Assembly (NCBI GenBank): GCA_028023455.1
Contig: JAQFVV010000001.1
Coordinates: forward strand, 21,585,401 to 21,649,400
DNA length: 64,000 nucleotides
DNA from: Epiperipatus broadwayi
Taxonomy: Eukaryota > Onychophora > Udeonychophora > Euonychophora > Peripatidae
Reading direction: 5' to 3'
Position 1 is the first letter of the stretch. Each line of letters opens with the position of its first letter. Of the stretch, positions 30,721 through 41,529 are shown in pieces. A program made the position numbers and the translations under genes. The notes beneath the pieces are model-generated. The model was not told where the DNA came from. It did no database searches and worked only from the letters and a program-made list of their open reading frames with translations.

Positions 30721-31294
30721 GATTGTGGCAGCTTGTTTATTCAAAATCAATTTGAAACAAAACAAATGTAATTTTTCTTAAATGCATAAATATAATAATT
30801 GATGTATTTATAATATTATTTTAATAATGATTAAAATTTAAAATTATCATAATATTGAATAAAGGCTATTTTATTTAAAAGCTAACATTAAGAAAGAAAT
30901 TAATGAAATTTATTTAAAATACACAGATTTTTTTAGAAAAAATTTTTCATTAAATTTATTTTTTAGCCTAAAGACTTAAACGAAGTCTTTGTTGGTTATT
31001 TATTTCTGTTTGTTATTATTATTATTATTTTTTGCAGAATTATTTTTATAATTGATTTTAATTTTTGATTTTAAAGAAATTTGTCAATGTTGATGTATTT
31101 AACATTTTTATATTAAAGTATTAAACAAACTTTTCTTAATGTATGTGTTGTATGTATTGTTTATATTGAATTACATTTTTTCGAGAAGATAAAATAAAAA
31201 AATAAATATTTTCTATTAAAAAATGAAAAAAGATTAATTAAAATTTAAAAAAACATCACAATAAAAATCATTTAAATAAAATATGGTTTATTGG
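30721..31294. other. AT-rich DNA without recognisable genes
   Basis: Only A/T-rich low-complexity sequence; a small palindrome AAGACTTAAACGAAGTCTT at about 30970. Confidence 0.55.
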
Positions 31295-33395
31295 TTATAT
31301 TCATAAGATGTCGTGTAAAATAATTATTTTTAAACAGTTTCTAAGCATTAATGCAGAATCTATTATTACCAAAAAGAAAGATGTTTTAAAATATAATTTC
31401 AGATCTTTGAATATCTTCTGATTCATAATCAAAATGTCTTTTCTTTATTCTTCATTTTGTATTGGCAGAAAACCTGCACAATTTATAGTGGATTCAAACA
31501 ATTTATCTGTTTTAAATTCATTCAAATCATCTTTAATTTCTTTTAAACTTTCTAGAACTTTACTAAGATTACAATCAGGACTCTGTAATATCTTGCTAAT
31601 GACATTAATTTTATTCAAAATATCATGACACACAATCAAAGAACAAATAAATTTAAATGACTTTAATTTTGATGCTAGTGCATTTGCCTAAAACCTTGTG
31701 TTCATGTCTTTTGTAGTATCATTTTAAATTTCTGGTAAAGCAAGATATATTTCTTTGACCAGTAGTTTTAATGGTCAGATCACTTTAACATGACTTTTCC
31801 ATTTTGTATTAGACAGTGGTTTAATGTTAGGTTTTTTTACATATTTAAATAAAATAATTCATCATTTTGTTGATGTACAAAAGAAATTATAAAATTCCTA
31901 ATTTATAGTGAAAAAACTAATAGTTTCAAATAAACTTTTTGCAGCATCATTTACAACTAAATTGGGACTATGTGCTGAACAAGGATCATAAAAAGTTTTA
32001 GGATTATTCTCTAGTATTTTTTGCTGTAGCCCATTGTATTTGCTTTTCATATTAGCGGTATTGTCATACTCCTGTCCCCAAAGATTTTGAATATCCAAAT
32101 TTAGTCTTTTAATATGACTTAAAATAAAATCATACAATCCCTGTCTCATTATATTATCTACAGAATAAAATCCTAGAAAATGTTTTCTAATTTTATTTGT
32201 GTTTGATTTTTATTATGTACAAAATAAATTACAATTGATATTTGTTTTCCTTGACTTACGTCAGGAATTGTATCCAAAATAATTGAAAAATACTTAGCAT
32301 CTTTGACTATTTCTAATATATTTTGGCTAATAGCATCAGAAAGAAGTGGAACAATTTAAATTTAATGTCCTAAATAATGTGTAACATTTTTGAAGCTCGG
32401 TTTTGAATATGGTGCAAATGTTGTCCCATAACTGAATCAAATTTTGAGAATGTTACTATTAACATCCAAAACTTGCCACTGTTGTTTTTATATAACCGCT
32501 GAGATGATTTGTGGAATGCTAAGAATTTTCAGGCTAAGAACTGTATTGCATGAATTATCTATTTGATTACTGAATACCAGTACTTTCTTTCTGTTTCATA
32601 TAATTTCTGTTCTCACAAATTAATTGTGATATTTTTTGCTAAATTTAGTTAAAGTAGAAAAAACTGGTACAATTTTCTATATGAGATTCACTTTTTTCAT
32701 GTTTACTTAGAATATGTGATAAATTGTGTCAGTCTTTGCATCCATATTCATTATTAAGTTGCAACTTGCCATCACCAAAAAGTTTGCAGTACAAATAAAA
32801 TACTGAATCTTTAGAAATCATGTAAACTAATAGTTCTTCTCTATTTGGAAATAATCTAATATAATAAAAATTGAAAAAAAAGTTCTTTCTGACTTATCTC
32901 TCAAAGGGGTTGTTTCACTAAATAGTCTTTCTTTTATTGAGAAAATTTTTAGCCATATACCTGGATCTTCCAAGTAGGCAAATTTCTTTCAAATGTCATC
33001 AATTTGACTTTCTTCAATTAATTCTGAAACAAGGATAACCACTTATATTAATGACAAAACTTTGTTCATTTACTTACCTTCTTTCATTAGATTTTGATGG
33101 TGTGCACTCTTGTTCTTGAGTTTCTGTTCTATCTCTTTCTGCAGATGTTGATGGAACATTCTCTTATCCATCTTTCACTTCTGTACAGTTGCCTTCTGAA
33201 GTTGGTTGACAAATTTTAGAACATGGAGATTCCAATGGTATTATATCCTTCTTTTTCACTGAAGACTCCAGAAACTTGCTCAAAGAGTCTGACAATTTAT
33301 GATACAATTTTTCTTTTGTGGTCTTCTGTTTTCTATTTTGGGCACCAGATAATTTTTTTGTTTTTTTCCCAGACTCAGATATTTACAATAAATTA
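31295..33395 (-). pseudogene. hAT transposase, ZMYM1/TTF-zinc-finger type, broken
   Basis: Minus-strand domains appear in the family's order. (1) A basic leader containing KKLSGAQNRKQK (33078-33395). (2) A 54-bp GT-AG intron (33024-33077). (3) A TTF-type zinc-finger region with [18 protein letters not shown] and SKHEKSESH (32690-32880). (4) The DUF4371-type core: DAKYFSIILDTIPDVSQGKQ (about 32200-32340, including the first catalytic Asp) and GQEYDNTANMK with the PCSAHSPNLVVNDAA block (31898-32149). (5) A C-terminal half with WHD-like CHDILNKIN and FFLVIIDSALMLR (31295-31639). Stops include 33164-33166, and frameshifts are frequent. The C-terminal hAT dimerisation domain and clear terminal inverted repeats were not found. 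It would have cut and pasted hAT DNA in the nucleus; it cannot now. Confidence 0.86.
33024..33077 (-). other. 54-bp spliceosomal intron in the hAT transposase
   Basis: Minus strand: GAAAGAAG then GTAAGTAAATG (donor, GT at 33077-33076), ending TTATCCTTGTTTCAG (AG at 33025-33024), then AATTAATTGAAGAAAG. Both sites fit the consensus well and coding-like sequence continues on both sides, which supports an authentic short intron. Confidence 0.7.
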
Positions 33396-33452
33396 ATGAG
33401 TAAATATTTTTGTATAAGAGAATTCATGCTTTTTTATTATTAAAAAAAGTTT

Positions 33453-33590
33453 AAATCATACTTCCTGTCAAGCATTGTTAGCCAACAGGTCAGTACAACT
33501 ATCTTGCAAGCAAGCAGTTGGTTGCAGACAGTTGTTGCAGGTTCACTTTACTGTCAATGCTACGACATATAAAAACAAATCATACTTACT
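33453..33590 (+). mobile_element. tRNA-derived SINE copy 3 with 14-bp target duplication
   Basis: The body is about 33467-33576 and begins GTCAAGCATTGTTAGCC, very like copy 1 at 10.5 kb. The A box is TAGCCAACAGG; the B box is decayed to GGTTCACTTTA. The tail is TGCTACGACATATAAAAA. AAATCATACTTCCT (33453-33466) and AAATCATACTTACT (33577-33590) are the duplicated target, one mismatch. It lies just upstream of the hAT relic. Confidence 0.86.
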
Positions 33591-33964
33591 GTGAAGTTAT
33601 CAAAACAATTTAAAATATTATACAATTAAGCACTTAATGCTTAATAAATAAAATTGCCTTATATTTTCACTTCATCAACTAGAAATATAGAATGAGGATA
33701 TAATTGTAAGAAAGTGGTGCCTACAAACAAATAATTAATGGAAATCAGGAGATGTCCACCTGTCATTTCACTGCAATATTTTTTATTGGATGCACGGACA
33801 TGAGTGTAATGCCTACATACATTATAGAAGTTTATGTAGAAAATGAAAATATAAATGTTGTAGTAATATAATTATTAAAAAAGAATTTACCTATATATTA
33901 AACTCAACTTGGCACCCCTTTCATGGGCCTCTTTGTGCAGTGAACAACCTGTACACCCAATTAT
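33591..33964. other. AT-rich DNA without recognisable genes
   Basis: Nothing supportable between the SINE and the next LINE. Confidence 0.55.
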
Positions 33965-35480
33965 ACCAGTCTTGTAAAAGATAGAATATTGTGTTGGAGA
34001 ATAGTTTAGTTTTCAGAGCAACAAATGTAAAAGAGATGTCATTAGAGTTGTAAGAACAAATGCAGAGAGATATATTTAGAAAGTTAAAAGATTTGCTATA
34101 TGTTTTATGGATGTGGAAAAAAAGCATTAGATAGAGCATTCTCAATAAGCTTAAGACTATTTAAAAAAATAATTGAGTGTTTTGGAAAGATAGAAGATTG
34201 TTTTAGAATATGTTTACTGATCAAAGAATAAGAATCAGAATGGAGAATAATGAGACTGTTAAAATAAATGTATAGAGAGGAGTTAGGCAGGGGTGCTGAA
34301 TATCACCTGTGCTTTTTTATATTTATTTAGAAGGTATGTTAAATAAATATTTGGAATATGAAAAAGTTAATATTGAAGTTAGAGTAATAAAATGTATAAG
34401 ATTTGCAAATGATATGCCTCTTTTAGCCGAGGGTAAAAAGAATTTTCAATATGTTGAATAAATTAGAGGAAGGATGTATTGAATATGGAATGAAGATTAC
34501 TGTTGAGAATTACAAAATATTTATGAATAAAAATGAATACAAAAAGACTAAGTTGAAATTCATGATAATATAGTTTAACAGGTAAATGTATTTAGAAATT
34601 TAGGTAATTCAGCGGTCCCCAACCTTTTTGCACTTAAGAGCACATTCTATAATACTGACCAGATGGCAGGCACCATTTATTTTTTCAATGTAAATTTATA
34701 GTTGGATATTGTTAATAATACACATAATGTATAAAAAAATATTTATTTCAAAAATAAAATTTTAACATTTGATTACAATATAATACAATAATTCATAAGA
34801 AATTTTAAAAATTAAATTTATTTGTATCAGATAAATATTTTTTATCATGTTCGGATAATGGCGTGCATACATAAAATGGTCTGCGGGTGCCATGGTGCCT
34901 GCGGGCATAGGGTTGGGAATCCCTGAGGTAATTGGTTGAATGAAGATGAAATTAAAAGAAGAATATTGGCAAATAATACATTTATTAAGAGAAAGAAAAT
35001 ATTTTGTAGATCTTTGAAGAGAGTATATTAAAAAGATTAATTAAGTGATATGTGTGGTATGTACTAATGTATGATTGTGAAACATTAACAGTGAATAAAA
35101 AAATTAGGAACAGATTGAAAGTCTCTGAGGTATGATAATGGAATAGGATTTAAAAATTAGTTGTATGAATGAAATGACAAATAAAAGGTTTTGAAGAGAG
35201 TAAATTAAAAAAGAAATTGATTAAGAAAATTAGAGACAGAAAGCAAATCTGGATTGGACTTATATTAAGAAGAAACAATAGTTTAATGAAACAACCTTTG
35301 TTGGGGGCTGGTAAATGAAAACAAGAAGAAACAATAGAAAAATATAAGCTTTCTGGGTGATATAAAAGATGTGAAGCTGTCCAATAAAGAGAATGGACTG
35401 GGGAAATGGGTGAACTTGTGTCATGACTGCTCTTGGGACTTATCCATAAGACAGAATACTATTGAGAATAAATTCCATTC
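33965..35480 (+). mobile_element. degenerate LINE ORF2 fragment, split by a hAT MITE
   Basis: Plus-strand reverse-transcriptase relics in family order: ERYI--VKRFAICFMDVEK-ALDRAF (34055-34135, first catalytic Asp region), RGVRQGC-ISPVLF (34270-34320), IRFANDM (FADD changed to FAND, about 34400-34415), a YLG-type block before and after the MITE, CETLTVNKKIR-RLKV (35070-35120), MNEMTNKRF and RKANWIGLILRRN (35165-35280), then a C-terminus near 35440. Stops and frameshifts are frequent. The 5' half, including the endonuclease, is missing. The LINE clade was not assigned. Confidence 0.78.
34610..34925. mobile_element. 316-bp hAT-type MITE with 8-bp target duplication
   Basis: The left end CAGCGGTCCCCAACCTTTTT pairs with the right end, whose reverse complement is CAGGGATTCCCAACCCTATG. 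Both fit the terminal repeats of hAT elements (CAGNGGTTCCCAACCTTTTT type). AGGTAATT at 34602-34609 is repeated exactly at 34926-34933, the 8-bp duplication typical of hAT transposases. The interior is AT-rich and non-coding. Removing it rejoins the LINE on both sides, so it inserted after that LINE. Confidence 0.94.
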
Positions 35481-36995
35481 ATATATTATAATCTTCCAAA
35501 TACTTTTTATTTAATTTTAACTTTTTATCATTAAAAAAATCCTGCGTCATTTCCCTTTATAAAAAGAATGGTTTATTGCTTAATTATTTATAAGAAGATC
35601 AAGCAACATGAATTTTGAGCTCCTATCGTTGCAACAAATCATGCAAAGTAAATAGCCTTATTTGCGATCTACAATTCCTTATCTGATGCATATTTTCCTA
35701 ATATAATTTATATTGCTCTCTGTTCTCCAATGACATCGTTTGTAAACTTGAATCATTAATACTTATCAGATGGTAACACAATTTTAATCCCCATTCCTAA
35801 ACAGATTTTTAGCTTTTATTTTAACAATGGAAATCTAGTATTCAAATTCAGAAATTTTAATAAAATTGTACTTTTGACAACCATATCTACATTTTTTATA
35901 TCAAGCTTTTAACTTGAAATTTAAAATAATTTTAAGATTTTGAATCTATTCCCATTTTCTTATATAATTATATAGATATAATAATTCATCAGTAATCACA
36001 ATTTTTTTGCTTGGATAAAAATTTTAATACTAACACAACATCACTTGGAACCTAATGCCTAATATGTTAACAAGATAATTTCTTATCATTGTAATTTCAA
36101 TCTTCTTTTATATCAATTCTAGTTTTAATTTTTAAAAATCTAAGTTTTTTAAAAATTTATATAAGAACATTGTGGTGCAAGAGAAATTAAAATTGGTTTG
36201 TAGATGCATAACTGCTTTGGCTTCATTTTTTAATCATATGCCCCATTAAAAAAGCCTAGAATCTGATGTGAGAGTGAATATTAAAATAGTATAGCCATTT
36301 GGTAACCACCATTAACTCAAGATTATAATAGATGGTGCTGGAGTATAAAGAAAAGAAATGTTCTAGTTAATATATCAGGCTTTTAAATCAAAGATGTTAT
36401 ATTTGTTTAACTATATTCATATTAAATTCTCTTCACTAGCATAGATAATCTATGCTTAGGTTACTGATAAGCTTCATAAGTGGTAGACATAGGAATGGCC
36501 TTTAGATCAGACTAATTGTAAGTAATAGATAAATAGTTCTTGATCAAGAGATCCTGGTTCTTTGTAGAATAGGATAGTATGTTGATTCATCAAAGGCTGA
36601 GTACTATTTCCAATATAAAGTCTTTTCTGTTTTCCACTTTCCTTCTTTAGACTATTAAGTTAATATAAGGCCTGGTCATCATGAGCCTTCTATGTCATCA
36701 AACATTTCATTCTATTAACTGTGGGAATGAGATTGTGTGTTGTGCATCCATTAACTACTTACATTGCATTTCTAACTTCATTTTCCTTTTCCATTTTTTC
36801 TCTTAAACCTTCAAAAAATAAGAAAGCAAATATGGGAACAAGCTTAGTAGGTTGGTATTCCTTACTTGTTATCTTTGTTTGAAGCACCACAATTACTAAT
36901 GATTAGTTTGATACAGAATGTTAGTGTGGCCTGAGGTTTGGCTGAAAAAGATTTTATGTTTAAGAAATCCTGGCAAATTAATCATTTCAGTGATA
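35481..36995. other. AT-rich DNA without recognisable genes
   Basis: Slightly higher G+C at 36200-36900, but no ORF, splice pattern or repeat that I can support. Confidence 0.5.
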
Positions 36996-37013
36996 ATGAT
37001 GATGATGATGATA

Positions 37014-37045
<32 letters not shown>

Positions 37046-37049
37046 AATG

Positions 37050-37110
<61 letters not shown>
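36996..37110. repeat. compound (GAT)n(AAT)n microsatellite
   Basis: GAT repeats (36996-37048, a few interruptions) followed by AAT repeats (37050-37110). They abut the 5' end of the ORF1-bearing LINE. Confidence 0.95.
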
Positions 37111-37112
<2 letters not shown>

Positions 37113-37339
37113 TAATGCGGTCCTGCTGTGCCTTTAGTTAGACGAAGTAGATAAACGTTTCCAACAAAAGTATAAAAAAATACTGAATTGCCAAAAAACA
37201 GTTGCTTAAAACATCACTTGAAGATAATTAATATTCACACCTATCAGGGAAAACGGACTTTTTACTCACAAAGTAAGTGATTTATTGCTTATAACTTTTA
37301 ATTTTTCTAAGCACTATTCAAACGCTAGATATTTTCAAT

Positions 37340-38332
37340 ATGGCGTCCACATCAGAATCCAAGATAAAGTTTGGCGCGAATCAGACTTCACGAATATATA
37401 GCAACATTAGAGCACAGACAACATATGCGAACATAGCTGAATTTAATTTGCAAAACGCAAAACAAATCCCAAGATTTAGAAGGGCCAATCAGGATGACCT
37501 GAATGAAGTAAATGATATAAATATGAATCAATATGATGCCGATGTGCCTTTACAAAACGTTTGGTTAAAAGAAGAAGTGCAAGAGATAAATAGCAGATTT
37601 AATGAAACCATACCGAAAAAATTATTCATGTCATTTAAGAGATTTTTTTCAAATAAATCAATCGTCTTAGCAGCAACAGATAGAAATCTCTCTCTCTACA
37701 AGTTTCCAAAGGAAATACTATATAAAGAGTTATCTAACAACAAAATGTGGAGCTCAGTTTCAACCATAGGAGAGCATACCAACTCAAGAATGGCGGTAGA
37801 ATTCATTAATGAAACGCAATGTACAGATTTTCAAGAAAAAATTAATACTTTAGAAAATTATGTTCTTGTGATTGTAGATAGAGAGATGCAAAACTATCAC
37901 ACTGGCATTATTAAAAATACCTATTTTGGGTATAATATACACGATTTCACAAAATTAATGAAACCCTTTGGGCAACCGATATACATGAAGCCAATATATC
38001 GCTCAGACACGCCTACACTAGTTTATTCAAACAGCTTCTATTTCAAGATCAAAATGAATGAAGGCATAAGACCTGAAGACATCCCAAGCATAATAATGGA
38101 TCAGGAAGCAATACTGACGATACAAATTAAAGGGCTTAGGCCACAATGTTTTGTGTATGGAAGTAGTGATCACCTGGCAATAGACTGTGGAAAAAAGCAC
38201 AACAGCAATGACCAGTCAACAGCTAAAACAGAGCAAATATTAATTAAAAAATACACAACAGAGCAACTGGAAGATCAAGCAAACCCAGACAAGAAGATAG
38301 AAAATCCCACCCAGAGACTGGCCAAGAAATAG
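37340..38332 (+). CDS. LINE ORF1 (gag-like) protein, 330 codons
   Basis: Starts at an ATG in good context (CAATATGGCG) after a leader with higher G+C than the surroundings, and is open for 330 codons, the longest non-repetitive ORF in the window. Residues 1-110 are polar and basic. Residues 110-265 form a mixed alpha/beta-like region, compatible with the RNA-binding core of gag-type ORF1 proteins. Residues 270-283 look like a CCHC zinc knuckle (C270, H278, C283) whose second cysteine is replaced by Tyr273. Such proteins coat element RNA and form ribonucleoprotein particles. The stop at 38330 follows an apparent 4-base loss in a repeated segment, so the original protein was longer (see 38333-39571). 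Assignment rests on layout and the knuckle, not on a database match. Confidence 0.68.
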   Translation: MASTSESKIKFGANQTSRIYSNIRAQTTYANIAEFNLQNAKQIPRFRRANQDDLNEVNDINMNQYDADVPLQNVWLKEEVQEINSRFNETIPKKLFMSFKRFFSNKSIVLAATDRNLSLYKFPKEILYKELSNNKMWSSVSTIGEHTNSRMAVEFINETQCTDFQEKINTLENYVLVIVDREMQNYHTGIIKNTYFGYNIHDFTKLMKPFGQPIYMKPIYRSDTPTLVYSNSFYFKIKMNEGIRPEDIPSIIMDQEAILTIQIKGLRPQCFVYGSSDHLAIDCGKKHNSNDQSTAKTEQILIKKYTTEQLEDQANPDKKIENPTQRLAKK

Positions 38333-39571
38333 ATGACATGCAAAAAAATTTAAAAAAATGGGCAGAAATGACAAATAAAGAATATACAAAGGAAGGAACA
38401 GAAAATCAGACAAGGCCAGATAAGAAGAGAAAATATGCCAAACATGAAGAGTGTGACCAAGAGATGGGTGACATGCAAAAAAATTATAAACAAATAGATG
38501 ACATACAAAGAAATACGAAGCAAAGTTTGCTGAAAGTTGCTGATCAGTCAGTACTATCACAGCTGTTTGAGGCAGACAAACTAACCACTGAAAAAGAAGG
38601 CAAAAGAATTGAAGTCACTCCAAAACAGATAAAGCCTCATCAAAAAAAACAATCAAAAAAAGGAAATTAAGATAACAATCAAAGACCGGAATCTGAGACT
38701 GGAATAGAAGATACACCTGATGAACACCAAAGATCAAAAATAGATAGAGATAATAAAAAATGTGGTGAAATAAACCAACCGGATGAAGAAGATATAATCG
38801 AAGCCACAGAAAATAAAACTAGCACAGACAAGAAACTAAAACACACCAAACGCATTGAGGGCAACCCAGAACTAGATTATGTAAAAGGGAAAAATAAGGA
38901 ACTGGATGGCATACAACATAATAAACAAAGTAAGCAAAAAACAGATAAAGAAGATACAATGGAAGTGATGGAAAACAAGAACATAAAACGCATCAAACAC
39001 ATTGAGACCAACCATGAACTAGTTGGTTTAAAAGTGGAAAATAAGCCACTGGACAACATACAAGATAATAATAATCAAAGTAAGCTTAAAATTGCACTCC
39101 AGGAAAGGCCAGCTCAGGTCTATGAGCAAGAGAGATTAAACAATGAAAAAGAGGATAAGAGAATCACAGCAAAGGTAAGCCATATGAAATGTGACCAACA
39201 AAATCAGTCAAAGAGTGCGAATAAGCACTACATGCAAATTATGGCACTCGAGACTGAAACTGAAGATGTAACTCATGTAGATAGAAGATGCAAAATTTCA
39301 ACCAAAGTCATACCATGTCCAACAATTATTAAGAAAACATCTGCTGAAATGATGGAGGCTATTACTCCAGATGCCTACTGAAATAGAAATCCACACTGAA
39401 GATAGGTGCAAACCAAGGCATCCACCAAAACAAGATAGAAGATATAAAAATGTGAGAATTGAACAAGAGAATCCTCATAGTGAGCAGGAAATTTATAATT
39501 GGGCTGTATCAGTGGATGAAGAGAGTGGCCTGGTGTTTCAAGATGCAGTGGAAATTGGGGAAGAAAAGTAG
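38333..39571 (+). pseudogene. C-terminal Lys/Glu-rich extension of ORF1, frameshifted
   Basis: Open in another frame from before 38333 to 39381, apart from one TAA at 38668-38670, then shifted again to 39371-39571. It is very rich in Lys, Glu, Asp, Gln and Asn and built of degenerate repeats: DDMQKN and GDMQKN, DNIQDN, EKEGKRIEV and EKEDKRITA. The segment at 38269-38349 is an imperfect copy of 38400-38484; the first is 4 bases shorter, which explains the frame change after residue 320 of ORF1. The last part (WAVSVDEESGLVFQDAV) is less repetitive and may be the true C-terminus. Probably disordered in the intact protein. Together the two parts would make a gag protein of roughly 740 residues. 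Confidence 0.6.
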
Positions 39572-39622
39572 GAAGACATGAATTCCTAAACTCAAAGGAA
39601 AAAAAAAATATTAATAAAACTT

Positions 39623-40108
39623 AAAATTGCTGTTTTAAATGTCAGAGGACTTAATGCAATCAATAAAAATTTCAAAGTCACAAATTGGATAAATCAAATC
39701 CGAGCCCATATAACAGGATTATTAGAAACAAAGATATATGCAGGCTCAGCAATAAATCCAGCTACCTGCCTGAGGGGCCAGGGCTTCCCTGCATGTTCCA
39801 GAGATTCATCCTCCCCTTCTACAGGAACAGGAATAGTAATTGCTCAAGATTGCCCTTTTGAAAATTTCAAAATACTTTACATTGATTCAAACCTTCTAAT
39901 AATAACACTGACTCAAAAATAATTACAATGAATATAGTGCTTGTATATATGCCAGTAGAAAAGCAAAAGATAGAATCTATAATTTATAATATAAATTCAA
40001 TTCTTGCCATGAATGCAAGCCCCACTGTTCTGGTTGGGGACTGCAACTCATCTTATGAAGAACTTATACAGAAATTACTCCTATTGGACAATAATGTGAT
40101 TAATTAAC
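39623..40108 (+). pseudogene. ORF2 start: apurinic-type endonuclease fragment
   Basis: The frame KIAVLNVRGLN has the Asn that opens endonuclease/exonuclease/phosphatase domains. GLLETKI has the metal-binding Glu, and TGIVIAQD follows. TAA at 39920-39922 ends this frame. The domain resumes after a shift with VLVYMPVEKQK and VGDCNSSYEE, the counterpart of the usual GDFN box with Phe changed to Cys, and stops at 40108. The C-terminal SDH motif and the whole reverse transcriptase are missing. No clear ATG precedes the frame. In a whole element this domain nicks the target. Confidence 0.72.
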
Positions 40109-40284
40109 ATTCCTAAAGTAGATACACTCGTGTAAAATTACCCATACAGATATGTACTTTTTAAAAAATGAATATGGTAGCACTTGAAATTGAACTGACA
40201 ATAATAAGATTCAATATGTATCTTGCTATGGCATTGTAATACTATGTAACTAAAAGGATCAATAAAGTTTACTATTGTTGAAAC

Positions 40285-40493
<209 letters not shown>

Positions 40494-40589
40494 AAATCAA
40501 GAGGTAGTGGTAATCCTGAAGATGAGTATTATAAATCTTCTGTTTTTTAAGTATAGGTAAATGAATGTGCAAACTTTACTTTATACAAA

Positions 40590-41427
40590 TCTTCAAGGTC
40601 AGAAGTGAAGACTGCATTGGTGGGTGAGAAGTAGTCAAAACTTAAGATTGATATAGTGAAGTCATTTACCAGAGTAAGGAATAATGGATAGATTTTTTTT
40701 ATAAAGGCAGGTCAATAAATGAAAAGAAAATGCATGGTGTTGGATTTGTTGTTGGAAGTTGTCATTATACTAATGAAAGGCTAATAATGTTAAAATTTAC
40801 TCCACACAATAAGACTTCTGTTCATGTTATTAGTACCTATGTTCCAAATGTATTCAGAGAACTCGGAAAAGGAAAACTTTTATGGCTTATTGGATAATAT
40901 TATTACATTAAAAGATCATTTTTTTCTGTTTGGAGATGACATGTGTTGGTATGAATAATAGACTTTGGCCAAAAGTTATTGGAAATAATGGTATTGTTGC
41001 TGTAAATTCAAATGGGTTACTAGTATTGAATATATGCTGAACACATAACTCAACTATCACATACCTTTTTCTTAGACAGAAAAACTGCTAAAGCAAAATA
41101 TGGATGCATCCATGCTTAAAACAATGATATTTAATAGATTACATTACAATTAGGAGCCAGAATACAAGAGTTCACATTACATGGGCATTACAAGCAAAGA
41201 TTGTTTGACAGATCATAGATTAATAAGCTGCAATATTAAAATGTTAATTGCATTAAAAAATAGATATTATTTCAATAGTAATCACAAGTAAATTAATGCT
41301 CATTGTTTTTAGAAGAATCTACTATATGTGCTTTATCTCAATAGCTATTAAACACAAAAATTACTAATTTGGATCTTCAAGAATGTCATATTACTGAAGC
41401 AAGAAATTTTCTTAAAGAGTATGTTAC

Positions 41428-41464
<37 letters not shown>

Positions 41465-41482
41465 ACATACTCTTTAAGAATA

Positions 41483-41529
<47 letters not shown>

